A stretch of 64,000 nucleotides of DNA from NCBI GenBank assembly GCA_039707465.1, contig CM077643.1, positions 239,604,230 through 239,668,229 on the forward strand, written 5' to 3'. The notes below the pieces were generated by a model, which was given only the letters and a program-made list of their open reading frames with translations, was not told the DNA's origin and did no database searches. Origin of the DNA: Rhabdophis nuchalis (taxonomy: Eukaryota > Chordata > Lepidosauria > Squamata > Natricidae). The translations under genes were made by a program, and so were the position numbers. Of this stretch, positions 31,771 through 41,970 are shown one piece after another (position 1 is the first letter of the stretch; each line of letters opens with the position of its first letter).

Positions 31771-33328
31771 GAGAGAGAGAGAGAAGAGGGGGGAGGGAGG
31801 GGAGAGGGAAAATACTATATACTTACCATTTGTGCATATGGTAATCAAGATATATGCAACATATAAAAAATAGTGTTATAGGCAGATTTAATGTTTAATC
31901 TGGGAAAGTCAGAGTTTCCAACAAAAAAATTTAATCCTAAAAGTATTAAAATATCAAATCTAAACAGCATCACCTGGAAGGCAGTATGTTGAAAATTGTG
32001 ACAGATTTCAGAATGCTGCAAAAATATATAGCTGATTCTTCTTTCAAAGGCTAATACTCCTGCTTCTTACACAGGAATCTAGAAAAATCAAAATATTGTG
32101 CAGTATAAACAATTCTTTGGCAGCCCTCTAGTGGAAGTTTCTTTACATTTGATCATTTTTACAATATGGCTGATAAAAACTGTTTCTTCCCATGATTCTT
32201 CCTCTTTCATGTTTTCTGCCTGTAGAAGCTAGCAAGTTTTCATCTATTTCATATGAAACAAATTTGATGGACTGACTTATAACAAATAAAATAATTACTT
32301 AGAAAAGAAGACAGCTGCGTATGGCTTCCCTTCTTAGCTAATTAACCCCACTGAACCAATAGGACTTACTTCTGAAGAAACTATTGGTACATAGCCCTAT
32401 ATTCTCTTAGTTATCCTCAAAACTCTATGAACCTTCTCCTGAATAAACACGGATAAGATTAATACTCATGAAACAAATGTTTCTTTAAACGGGCTGAAGA
32501 TTTGGACGATTTGGAAATATTTTTTAAAAATCAATAAATATTTAAATGATAATAAAAACTGAGGTGCACCAAAATTTATGATAACCTGTCTAATCCAAAT
32601 CACTCAAATGGAAAGCAAAATAAATTCCTTATACAACCATACAGGTTGTAATTAATTTAATAAGAATATAACCATTTAGTGGCAGCTGACTTGTTACACT
32701 GCCAGTTTGGATGAGTATACCATGTAAGCTCAGTCAATATGCTTTGCAAACCATGGTTTACTTTTAACATGATGGGTGAATTCAGTTATTTATTCAGTAG
32801 GTCATGATTATGCAGTAGGTCATGATTATGCAAATCTTGACTTAAGATGTGGTGTGAAAAGAATAAATGGCGTATGTCTGTCTGATACATTAAGCAAAAA
32901 AAAATCTGTACATAAAGAAACAGTTGTCACAAATTTAACACATGATCAGAGAGTTAGAGGTAAATGAGAACAAATGCAAACCCATTAAGCAAGCTTCTTA
33001 ATTCAGCTTGTCATGTGAACATGGCCCTCACACATACAAAAAGAAACAAGGGTTTATCTATATGGATTTGCTGGTTTCCAAAACAGGAAAGGAAGATCTC
33101 TTCCAAACCAAACCAATGTTAAGACTGCTTTTGGGAGAGCAATGATCTTTCAGTCTGATTGTTTCTAACAGCTGGACCTTTAAACAATCCATAGCATTAA
33201 ACTTTTCTTCTTGTTTACAGATTAGAATATAATCACACAATGGCCTCATTAAACTAATAGATTGGAAATCCAAGAAGATACCCATAATAACCATTTATCT
33301 CCTGCAGTAATATTGCAATAATACACCT
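31771..33328. other. no gene recognised; one small tandem duplication
   Basis: Apparently unique AT-rich DNA. At 32795-32830 an 18-bp unit (cagtaggtcatgattatg) is directly repeated. No coding domain was recognised. Confidence 0.4.
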
Positions 33329-33480
33329 GAGAAGTGTCGTTGGCTTACCTGAACGATCTTCTCTGTGAGCTGCGAGGAGAGTCCAACGATGGTTAATTCT
33401 GCCTGATTGCCCTGGACTGGATTGATTTTCTTGAAGCCACGCCTCTTCCTGTGTGCTTGCCAGAATTTCAATATAGGCGT
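33329..33480 (+). repeat. DIRS A left inverted terminal repeat
   Basis: The inner portion of about 115 bp is the reverse complement of 39134-39250. The outer portion (gagaagtgtcgttggcttac) is complementary to the internal region at 33613-33675. Confidence 0.85.
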
Positions 33481-33612
33481 GGACCAGTAGTCCGTTCTTG
33501 TTGGTCTCAAGGTGTCCAATACTTCTGGTGCAAGGTAACGGTCTGTCAAGATAGTAAATAGGTGAAAAACAGTACAAACAACCAAGGAGTAGGAATCTAC
33601 GGCTAGAGCAAG

Positions 33613-33707
33613 GGCGGGTTTGGACTCTCCTCGCAGCTCACAGAGAAGATCGTTCAGGTAAGCCAACGACACTTCTCCTGTGAGCTGCTTGGAGAGTCCA
33701 ACGATGG
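33613..33707 (+). repeat. DIRS A internal complementary region
   Basis: The first about 63 bp are the exact complement of the left terminus (33329-33391). The next about 35 bp (ctcctgtgagctgcttggag and following) are the complement of the right terminus (39216-39250). The join therefore mirrors the junction of the two ends in a circle, as models of DIRS replication require. Confidence 0.88.
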
Positions 33708-33719
33708 GAAGTGCCCAAG

Positions 33720-34880
33720 CTAAACGTTCCCAGGGCGGGAAGTAGAGTCACCGGTAGATTCCGTCGCTAAGTGAACCTGCTGCAAAACTCTGCGACCAAA
33801 GGCCGCCTCAGATGAAGCAAACTTGTCCAACTTGTAATTGCGGACGAACTGGGATGGGGAGGCCCAGGTGGCCGCCCTGCAGATCTCGCCAAGTGATGCT
33901 TGAGTAGCCCAGGCCGCTGAAGTTGCCGCGCTCCTGGTCGAGTGTGCCGTGATGTTCGGAGGCACCCGTTGAGCTTGTTGAGCATAGGCCGAGGCGATGC
34001 AGGATCGCAGCCACCTGCCAATGGTGGTTGAGCTGGCCTTCTTACCCATGTTGCGAGGCTGGAAGGTGACGAACAAGGCTTCCGAACGCCGGAAACTTGC
34101 TGTCCGTCTTACGTATGTCTTGCGCGCACGTAGTACGTCCAATTTATGCCATCGGCGCTCCCTGGGATGTGCTGGCCGTGGGCAGAAGTCAGGTAAGATA
34201 ACCTCTTGGCCACGGTGGAACATGGAGTTGACTTTCGGAACGAAGGTGGGATCGAGTCGGAGGACTACCCTGTCCTCATGGATAGCGCAGAGGTCGTCCC
34301 TGACCGACAACGCTGCTAGCTCCGAAATCCTACGGGCGGACGTGATGGCCACCAGGAACACCGTCTTGAGCGTGAGGCGGTTAAGGTCGCACCTTCGCAA
34401 CGGCTCGAAGGGCGGGTCGATTAGGGCCCTGAGGACGATGTGCAAGTCCCATGTCGGATACCTGTGAATGACCGGGGGGCGAAGGTTGGTGGCCCCACGC
34501 AGGAAACTCTTCACACTAGGATGTCTGGACAAGGACGAGTAGGACCCAAAGGTAAGCACGGTGGAAAGTGCGGCCACCTGACGGCGGAGAGTGTTAGCCG
34601 CCAGCCCTTGTTCAAGCCCCCGCTGAAGGAAGTCCAGGACCTCTGAGATGGAGGCTGAAACGGGGTTGAGGTGGCGTTGGTCGCACCAGGCGACGAAGGT
34701 CGACCAGGTGGCATCATAGATTCTGGTGGTCGAGGGTCGACGTGAAGCCTGAATGGTACGTATGACGCCCTCGGAGAAATTGGCCCGTTCTAGGAGCTGC
34801 CGCTCACACGCCAAACGGTTAACTGCATCCACTGTGGCTCTGGGTGTGAAATGGAGCCCTGGGTCAGCGTCACCTCTTCC
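33720..34880 (-). CDS. DIRS A tyrosine recombinase
   Basis: This frame runs to 33720 and stays open far upstream (to 35552); the recognisable recombinase begins near 34880 (RATVDAVNRLACERQ). A SAM-like N-terminal domain (IQASRRPSTTRIYDATW and VAALSTVLTF) is followed by the catalytic domain: the first Arg in AITSARRISELAALS, the H-x-x-R box in TAHSTRSAATSAAW, and the presumed nucleophile Tyr in FVRNYKLD. The order R...HxxR...Y is that of the tyrosine recombinase/phage integrase fold, and DIRS elements use this enzyme instead of a DDE integrase. The frame is intact. It overlaps the end of the RNase H ORF, as in other DIRS elements. The start codon is uncertain. Confidence 0.85.
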   Translation of the reverse strand, partial: GRGDADPGLHFTPRATVDAVNRLACERQLLERANFSEGVIRTIQASRRPSTTRIYDATWSTFVAWCDQRHLNPVSASISEVLDFLQRGLEQGLAANTLRRQVAALSTVLTFGSYSSLSRHPSVKSFLRGATNLRPPVIHRYPTWDLHIVLRALIDPPFEPLRRCDLNRLTLKTVFLVAITSARRISELAALSVRDDLCAIHEDRVVLRLDPTFVPKVNSMFHRGQEVILPDFCPRPAHPRERRWHKLDVLRARKTYVRRTASFRRSEALFVTFQPRNMGKKASSTTIGRWLRSCIASAYAQQAQRVPPNITAHSTRSAATSAAWATQASLGEICRAATWASPSQFVRNYKLDKFASSEAAFGRRVLQQVHLATESTGDSTSRPGNV

Positions 34881-36825
34881 GGAGAGATCCTCCACGGCTT
34901 GCTGACAGACAGACTCACCAGGTCCGCGAACCAAGACCTCCTGGGCCAGTAGGGAGCGACGACGATCACCTCCGCCTGCTCTGTGAGGATCTTCCGTATC
35001 AGACCGGGTAGCAGGGGGAGAGGCGGGAATGCGTATAGAAGACCCGGGGGCCATCGGCACATGAGGGCATTGGTGTCCTCCGCCCCCTGACATCTGTACC
35101 TGGTGAAGTATCTCGGGAGATGCGTATTTGCCGCAGAGGCGAACAGGTCGACTGCTGGCAGGCCGAACCTCCGTGATATCTCGAGGAACAGGTCCGGATG
35201 CAACTGCCACTCTGAGTTGTCGATGGTGGCCCTGCTCAGCCAGTCCGCCTGGACGTTGCTCTCCCCCGAAATGTGTTCCGCCTTGATGGAGGCCAGGTTG
35301 ACCTCTGCCCAGAGACCCAAGCGTTCGGCCTCTTCCATCAATGACCTGGAGCGAGTGCCCCCTTGTCGGTTGATGTGGGCCTTGGCAGACACATTGTCTG
35401 TGAGTAGAAGAACATGCCGGTTCTGAATGGTTAGATGGAAATGAAGAAGGGCGAGGCGAGCCGCTCTCAGCTCCAGCCAGTTTATGCTGTGCTTGAGCTC
35501 CTCCTGCGACCACGTCCCTTGAGCGACTTCTTTGTCCAGGTGGGCTCCCCACCCGAAGAGACTGGCGTCGGTGGTGATGACCACTCGGTCCGGCTCGCGG
35601 AAGAGACAGCCCTTGGCCACTTCAGGGACGATCGAACCTGGCTGGGAACCGGAACCGGCCTGGGAGAGTCGCTGTCCTTGGCCCTTTGGTAGGGTAACAG
35701 GCTCCACTGTAGGTGCCGAGAATGCAGCCTCGCCCAGGGTACTATGGAGAAGCAGGAGACCATCTTGCCGAGGAGTTGCGACAAGAGGACGATGGGCGCA
35801 GTCCTGGAAGCACTCACTCTCTGTACAAGGCTGAGCAGACTTGTCACACGGTCCTGGGACAGATAGACCTGGCAGGTGATGGTGTCGATGACTGCCCCCA
35901 GATGAGTTATCCTGGTAGTGGGAGTCAGGTGGCTCTTCTTGAGGTTGATGGAGAACCCGTGCTGTTCGAGGGTTCGCATGGTCAGCCGTAGGTCCCTGAT
36001 CGCCTGGCGGTGGCTTGACGATTGAACTACTATGTCGTCTAGGTATGCTTGGAGACGAACCGGCCGCGCCCTGAGCGATGCCAGGACTGCCGCCAGAACC
36101 TTCGTGAACGTCCTCGGGGCGGAGGACAGACCGAAGGGAAGGGCCCTGTATTGGTAGTGGTTGCCTGCGTAATAAAACCTGAGGAACCTGCGATGCGCCT
36201 TTCGAACCGGGACATGGAGGTAAGCCTCCTGGAGATCTATGGATGTTAAGAGATCCCCCGGTCGAATGCAACTCAGGATGGACTGGAGGGACTGCATCTT
36301 GAAGCGTTTGTATGCTAGATGCTGATTCAGGTGTTTGAGATCTAGGATTCCCCTCCAGCCTCCCGAGTTCTTGGGTACCAGGAACAGAATCGAGTAAAAG
36401 CCTGACCCGTGGTGTTCCGCTGGCACCGGTTCTATAGCGTTTATCTGTCTCAGGTGGGCTATCTCCTGCTCCATGAGTGACCTTCTGAGGGGAGAGGAGG
36501 GGGTGGGGCAGCGAATGAATCGCCTGGGAGGAAGGGAGGTGAACTCCAGGGTGAGACCCATCCGAATGGTCTGAAGGACCCACTGATCGGACGTGGACTG
36601 CTCCCAGGCCGCCTGAAACAATTGAAGGCGACCCCCTATGGGAGCCATCTCCTGCGGGTCACTTAAACTTGCGGAAGGGCCGGGAGCCGGACCCACCTCG
36701 GAAGGGGCGTTTGGAATAAGATGAGCGACCCCTGTCACGGAATGAATGTCTGTCCTGACCTCTATCTGCTCCCTGATGGTAGGGCCGGTGGTACTGGCCT
36801 GAACTGGTGGAGGGCTCAGAGGCAC
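34790..36825 (-). pseudogene. DIRS A reverse transcriptase-RNase H polyprotein, one frame change
   Basis: From 36825 the first frame encodes the RT: FLVPKNSGGWRGILDLKHLN, SIDLQEAYLHVPV, LPFGLSSAPRTFTK and the catalytic box LQAYLDDIVVQSS. Near 35650-35690 the reading moves to another frame, which carries RNase H (VITTDASLFGWGAHLD, SINWLELRAARLALLHF, LLLTDNVSAKAHIN, HISGESNVQADWLSRA). The conserved distal domain of DIRS elements (VDLFASAANTHLPRYF, VVAPYWPRRSWFADL) follows, ending at 34790. The frame change lies in a variable linker, so one indel is enough to explain it. The N-terminus overlaps the gag-like ORF. Confidence 0.85.
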
Positions 36826-38362
36826 GAAAGGGCTGCTTCCGAAAGGAAGCAGGGCCCTTGCGATCGGATTTCTTGGAGACTGAGGGCATGACTTTCTTTT
36901 TGTCCTTGTTCTCCACTAGCACCGGGTCAAGGACCTCTCCAAAGAGCTTCTCCCCTTTATAGGGGGCGGAAGCGATCTTCCATTTGGAGCGCATGTCAAC
37001 GTTCCAGTGACGAAGCCAAAGGAGCCTCCTAGATGTTACATTAGAAGCCAAGGCCCTGGAAGCGAACTTGGCGGAACTGAGGGTGGCATCGGCGGTGTAT
37101 GAAACACCTGCCATGATCTTACGCAACTCCTGTCTAGTTTTGGAGTCGCCCGCCGGTACCTTGGCAAGGAGCTGTCGAAGCCACTTGAGTGTGGCCCTAG
37201 ACATAAAGGAGGCCGAGGTGGCAGTCTTAATTGCCCACGCAGCCGCCATGTGGGTCTTGTGGCAGGCCTTCTCTGACCTTTTGTCCTCCGCCTTAAGGCC
37301 CTCCAGGAGATCTGGAGGTAGGACAGATGTAGAGGTGAGAGCTTGTACCGGCGGGTCCACAGGAGGCAGCTTAAGCAGGTCCTCCAGTGGGGCGTCTACT
37401 GTATAAAGCTGTTTGTCTATATTACTGTGCGATGCTGCAGTGCCCGGCTGGGCCCACTGGCGTTGAACCAGATTGAGAAACATTTTGGGCACTGGCACTA
37501 TCTCCTGAGTCTCCTCAGGTTCCTCAAAAAGGCCTTCATCGTTATCGGAGACCACCTCTGGGGTCGGTGCGGGAGCTGTGACTTTCATGCGGGTGGAAAC
37601 CTTGGCCTTGCCTAGAATGACTTTAAAGGTGGAACTGCGGAAAAGGCCTTTGAAGGCGGGCTTCTCCGGGGCAGCTTGCTCATCCCCAGAGAACTCCTGC
37701 TCAGGAGCCAGGTCATCCTCCACAGAGGAGTCTCCACTATCCAGGGACGAATGGGGAGAGGGAGACCTGCGAAAGGCCTGGCGCTCCACTACCTTGGAGG
37801 TACTAGGCCCTTTGGCACGCTTGCTCTTATGCTTTAAGCCATCAGCAATCCCCTGGGAGATGGCCCTATCAATGATTGCCTGCATTTCAGCCGAAATTGC
37901 AGGCCCCTGATCTTCAACTGGCCTGGCCCTCTTACGAGGCCTAGAATGAACTGGGGGAGGAGAAACTGGCCTAGAAATAGGGGTGCCCTCCTCCTGAAAT
38001 AGGTCATCATCACCCCCCAAGGAAGGTTCTGGGGAGTCATCCGAAGAGAATTCCTGTTCTTCCTCTTCCTCTGCAACATCTCTGCTAAGCAAGGGAACGT
38101 CCTCAAATTCAGCCACTTGTGCTTCTTGAACAATCACTTCAGTGATATCTTTGGAATTGTCTTTGGCTTTACGTTGGGCCTTGTCAAATTCTTTGTCAAG
38201 GGCTTTTTGGCGCCTGGAGGCAGCCCTATCCTGTGCCTTGTCCTGCTTCTTGCCCCCGGTCTTGCTAAGGGCCTCAGAGGCAGCCTTGCTGGCCTGCCTA
38301 ACGAGCCCCCTGCTGGTGGATGGCCCTGGCTGTTCCTGATCTTGGGCAGCTCTTTCAGACAT
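36659..38362 (-). CDS. DIRS A gag-like ORF1 protein, 567 aa
   Basis: This is an intact frame at the 5' end of the element. It begins with a Ser/Gln/Lys-rich segment (SERAAQDQEQPGPSTSRG), has an acidic stretch near residues 85-125, and a conserved middle (AAWAIKTATSASFMSRATLK; WLRHWNVDMRSKWKIASAP). The tail is Arg/Gly/Ser-rich (DRGRSSYSKRPFRGGSGS). The middle matches the corresponding protein of DIRS B (AAWAIHATTSASFFTHPCLL). Such ORF1 proteins are taken to be structural, RNA-binding products by position; no zinc knuckle is visible. The RT frame begins inside its 3' end. Confidence 0.8.
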   Translation of the reverse strand: MSERAAQDQEQPGPSTSRGLVRQASKAASEALSKTGGKKQDKAQDRAASRRQKALDKEFDKAQRKAKDNSKDITEVIVQEAQVAEFEDVPLLSRDVAEEEEEQEFSSDDSPEPSLGGDDDLFQEEGTPISRPVSPPPVHSRPRKRARPVEDQGPAISAEMQAIIDRAISQGIADGLKHKSKRAKGPSTSKVVERQAFRRSPSPHSSLDSGDSSVEDDLAPEQEFSGDEQAAPEKPAFKGLFRSSTFKVILGKAKVSTRMKVTAPAPTPEVVSDNDEGLFEEPEETQEIVPVPKMFLNLVQRQWAQPGTAASHSNIDKQLYTVDAPLEDLLKLPPVDPPVQALTSTSVLPPDLLEGLKAEDKRSEKACHKTHMAAAWAIKTATSASFMSRATLKWLRQLLAKVPAGDSKTRQELRKIMAGVSYTADATLSSAKFASRALASNVTSRRLLWLRHWNVDMRSKWKIASAPYKGEKLFGEVLDPVLVENKDKKKVMPSVSKKSDRKGPASFRKQPFRASEPSTSSGQYHRPYHQGADRGQDRHSFRDRGRSSYSKRPFRGGSGSRPFRKFK

Positions 38363-39110
38363 CCCGGGGTTGTTAACTCACCACCTGAAGACAACAAAGG
38401 GCTCACAGCAGGACGATCACGGAGCAGCAGGAGCAGAAGCAGCAACGAGAGAGCGGTAGATCAGCTCCTGGGAGACTGAAAAAACCACCTTCCAATGAGC
38501 AGGGATTGCTCAGAAGCAAAGGAGAGCCTGCCGGATCGTGGCCGGACAGGAGCGTTTCCTAAGCCTCAAGCTGGAGCCGGCAGATGCAGAGGAGATTGGA
38601 GCAGCAGCAGCAGAAATTCCTCTTCACGCCTCCGCAAGGCAGCAAGAAAAGGCGCCCGGAAAGCAGCTGCTCAGCAACGGATCTGGGGCTTCCGGCAGCT
38701 TTCGCGCCTAATTTAGCCGCCCCCGCCTTCCTTTTGCTGTAAGAAGCGCCCGCCAATGGCTGCAGAGACCAAAAATGGCGGGCGCCGTTTGAATGAGCGG
38801 CGCGAAGCCGCTGGAACGAAGACCGGCTTCCTGATGCCGGGGGAATGGCTCCGACGCTCCAGCAGGTCAGCGCTAGGCGGCAGGGCACTCTGGCCACTGA
38901 CCGAAGCGCTGCCAGGCTCCCTAGGCACTCCGAGCCTGGGGCCAGTAAGCAGAGCCCGCGCGCGCCCGGGCGAACCCAGGACGCGTCGGGAATCTCTTCT
39001 TCTGTGAGCTTCAGGAGTAAACTCACCTACAATCTGTAAACCTAAATTTAAAAGAGCTTTGGAGAGTCCAACTAGGTCCTGTTAGATATTTCTTTAGGAG
39101 AACCAACAGA
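38363..39110 (-). promoter_or_regulatory. DIRS A leader region
   Basis: About 750 bp lie between the right terminal repeat and the gag-like start codon. The region 38700-39000 is GC-rich and contains, on the minus strand, cagccattggcgggcgc with a CCAAT core. It is the expected position of the promoter; activity is inferred only. Confidence 0.4.
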
Positions 39111-39133
39111 ACGTGTCCAATTGGGCTCAGACT

Positions 39134-39250
39134 GGATTGAAATTCTGGCAAGCACACAGGAAGAGGCGTGGCTTCAAGAAAATCAATCCAGTCCAGGGCA
39201 ATCAGGCAGAATTAACCATCGTTGGACTCTCCAAGCAGCTCACAGGAGAA
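39134..39250 (-). repeat. DIRS A right inverted terminal repeat
   Basis: Complement of the left repeat at 33363-33478, with the shared ttgaaattctggcaagcac stretch; its outermost bases (gctcacaggagaa) pair with the internal complementary region. Confidence 0.85.
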
Positions 39251-39477
39251 TTGGCTACTGTTTTCCCACTTTATCATGTTTGTAGAGTACATGAACATGT
39301 TGGGTTGAAACCAATTATGCAAGCACCAAAACTGCCACAATTTACACACATTAATCACACATACAGACTTGCTCATATTCCTAAAGGATTCCTCTTGTCG
39401 GCATTAACTATTCTGAGCAATACTGACCTGTCCTGCAGACCCAAAATTTGCTTGGTGATAGAATTTACTGTTTTGAG

Positions 39478-39690
39478 TTTTTGAGTTTTATTTGATTTAT
39501 ATCCCGCCCTTCTCCAAAAGGACCCAGGGCGGCGCACAGGAATTTAAAATAACATATAAATATACAAAATACAAAATTTAAAAAGCTATTAAATATTTCA
39601 GACCTGCGCTAAAACCAATTAAAATCCCCATTTTAAAACTATCTAATTCTAGTCACAGTGGAGGCTATGTTAGGCCGGCTTGATGAAACA
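39478..39690 (-). mobile_element. L2 LINE 3' end, minus strand
   Basis: It begins with the complement of the L2 tail (ttttgag repeats, atttatatcccgcccttctc), then cccagggcggcgcacagg, and ends near ttaggccggcttgatgaa. That last phrase corresponds to the extreme C-terminus (FHQAGLA) of the L2 RT at 45319-46353. Confidence 0.8.
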
Positions 39691-40220
39691 AGTGTGTTTT
39701 TAAACACTGGCGGAATGTTGAATGCTGTACTCACATCCATTGATCTCCATATTTCCAAAGAGAATCAGTTTGCAATTTTCTTGCATGGAAACTCTTCCTC
39801 TTCAAACAATCTACCACCGTTTTTGCCATGCAAAACTGCATGTGCCTGCTTTTTCAATTTGCCATCACAATTAATGGCAGCTGAGCTGCTAAACAAGCCT
39901 TCAACCCAAACAGCAGAATCAGCTAGCCACAAATGCACTAAGCAAAACAGAGAGAGGATCATTAGCTAATGATTTTAATGCCCCCAAATTATGCTCCCAC
40001 AAAAAAAATGTGTCTGAGCAAAATCTCCTAAGAACTCCTGAGAGTTAGTGGCCCTCTTCATACGAGGTTCTTATTTGGGCTTGGGAAGGCAGGAGGGAAG
40101 TAGGGATGTAAAGATATGTGGGAAAAGACATTGGAAGATGGGATGAAAAAAGATGCTGCCTAGAGGACAGTCAAATAAGAGGGCGCGTAGCCCACAGCAA
40201 AACAGTGGATGGGACAAGAG
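39691..40220. other. no gene recognised
   Basis: Apparently unique DNA between an L2 tail and a hAT element; the modest frame at 39658-39969 has no recognisable domain. Confidence 0.35.
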
Positions 40221-40504
40221 CAGGGGTGAGATTCTACTGGTTCAGACCAGTTTGGGAGAACTGGTAGCTCCGATGATCATCTGGGAGCGAACCAGCTTGT
40301 TCCAACGATCAAGTGGGCCCGCCTGCCCCTGCGCTTTACTTACCTATATCTTCTCAGCTGAGTTGCACGGCAAAGCGGATTGCTGCACCTCAGCTGTTTT
40401 CCTCCCCAGAAGTAATGCTGAAGGTAAATTTTCTCTAAACCATGTGCACGTGCAAAGTGCACGATCACCAAACCAGTTGTTAAATCGGTAGGATCCCACC
40501 ACTG
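40221..40504. mobile_element. hAT-type MITE (CAGKGGTGAAATTC family), copy 2
   Basis: The termini caggggtgagattctactgg and taggatcccaccactg are flanked by gacaagag/gataagag (7 of 8; 40213-40220, 40505-40512). It is non-coding. Confidence 0.8.
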
Positions 40505-40512
40505 GATAAGAG

Positions 40513-41958
40513 GCTCAGTAGAGACCCTCCCTAGTTCCTTGGGCTGTAAAGGAGACAATGGGAGAATTGTCCTTTCAGAATTGTAGGGTTCTGTTAATGC
40601 AGCTTTACAATAAAGTAAAATTAGCTTATCTGGCCATGTATCAATTTATCTGGTCATGTGTGGTCTACTTGGTAAGGCTGACAAGAGATTATGTGAATGC
40701 CCAAACCCAGCCAATAAGAGGACAAAGAGGATAATGTTGGTCCCAATGCATCATGAAGCTGTCTGAGGTTAAACTAAATGCACTTCAAACCATGTTACAG
40801 AAGCAGGATCTCACAGCACCCCATGTGCTGTGAAGTGATTTTTCTGAATTATTTCAAAGTGCTGCAAACTGCCCTTACCTGAGGACTAACTGCCTTGCAC
40901 AATAAATTTATTTTTTACGTTTATAATTTTTATTAAAGAAGGTAATTACAATAGTAAAATCTAAAATAAAAGAAAGACAAATAGAAAAAGTGGAAGAAAC
41001 AGAGAATAAAAAACATAGAAAATAGAAGAAAAGTAAGAATGTGATGAAGAGGGAGAAGTAGGCAGGAAATATGATTCATTCATCACATTTCCTGCCTACC
41101 TCAGCTAAACTACCCTGGGAGGTTTGCAATACTACAAACATCTCATAGTTTAGAAATATAAATAAGACCAAAGTTAAAAGCAGAATTTTAAAATTGTTAC
41201 TGATATTATTCATACCCATTTCTGATTATGTTTTTCCAAAGTGTCCTTCAGTATTTTCAGTGTTCCAATATTTTTGACATTTTATACACCCCAGCAAATT
41301 ACCGTAACTGTTAATCAGGCTTGAATAGTTTCCTCCTTAACTAAAATCTTTAGTTCCATCTAGTGTACTATTTTTAAAATTCTGATTTTTATTTTGTTAT
41401 GCTAAAGTCTAAATGAATCTATTTCCCACAGGAAGGATTCTTCATAATTAATTCTAAAATCCTATTCCAAATTTATCAAATGCTTAATATGTTTATAACT
41501 TACTAGGATCAAAGTCTTATTTACCTTATCTACCATTTCATTTTTTTAAATCATTAAACTTATGATTAATTTTTTTTTCTTGAAGGATACTCACTTGATG
41601 TTTTCAAAATAAGAAATTTCTGAACATGATTAAAAAATGAAGTTTGTGAACATAGTGTCCTTTAAAAGATGTTGACTTTGGCAACATCTCCATTCCCATG
41701 GTCGCCCAATGCTCAAAACACATCAGGAATTGCTGTCTTGTCATCTCCTTGGGAGGAGCAACTTTTTGGCATGCATACAGGCAATCTTAAATCCTCTCCC
41801 AGTCCAGAGAGAGTCTGAAGTGTAATGGAATGTATGGATGACCTTGGGGAATGAGAGGAAAAGATGCTGCCAAGAAAGAATCAGACAACAGGCAGAAGCA
41901 ACCAATGGCTTAATGGTAAGGGAAAGAAACTTAGGAATTACATGTCCGAATGGTTCAA
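40513..41958. other. no gene recognised; one perfect hairpin
   Basis: Mostly AT-rich DNA. At 41058-41070 and 41087-41099 there is a perfect 13-bp inverted repeat (gtaggcaggaaat) with a 16-nt loop. The stretch 40575-40700 resembles 52130-52210, suggesting an unnamed dispersed repeat. No gene was recognised. Confidence 0.4.
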
Positions 41959-41970
41959 ACATTAATTTTA

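Larger units (their letters stand above)
33329..39250 (-). mobile_element. DIRS-type tyrosine-recombinase retrotransposon A
   Basis: This element of about 5.9 kb lies on the minus strand. Its gag-like, RT-RNase H and tyrosine recombinase ORFs overlap in different frames. Inverted terminal repeats of about 120 bp (33363-33478 against 39134-39250) share ggagagtccaacgatggtta and catcgttggactctcc. An internal complementary region (33613-33707) pairs with both outer ends. This set of features defines the DIRS order, which replicates through a circular intermediate and integrates by recombinase without target duplication. No target duplication is seen here. Coding capacity is nearly complete except for a frame change inside the RT-RNase H gene. 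Confidence 0.9.

Noticed and set aside
33254..33672. Minus frames of 107 and 125 codons at the left end of DIRS A
   Set aside because: They lie in the terminal repeat and internal complementary region, downstream of the recombinase stop, and match no DIRS protein.
33997..37910. Plus-strand frames of 60-156 codons across the DIRS A element
   Set aside because: They are antisense shadows of the minus-strand gag-like, RT and recombinase genes.
39113..39484. Plus frame of 123 codons crossing the right end of DIRS A
   Set aside because: It begins in the terminal repeat and runs into flanking DNA, so it is not a natural gene; no domain is seen.
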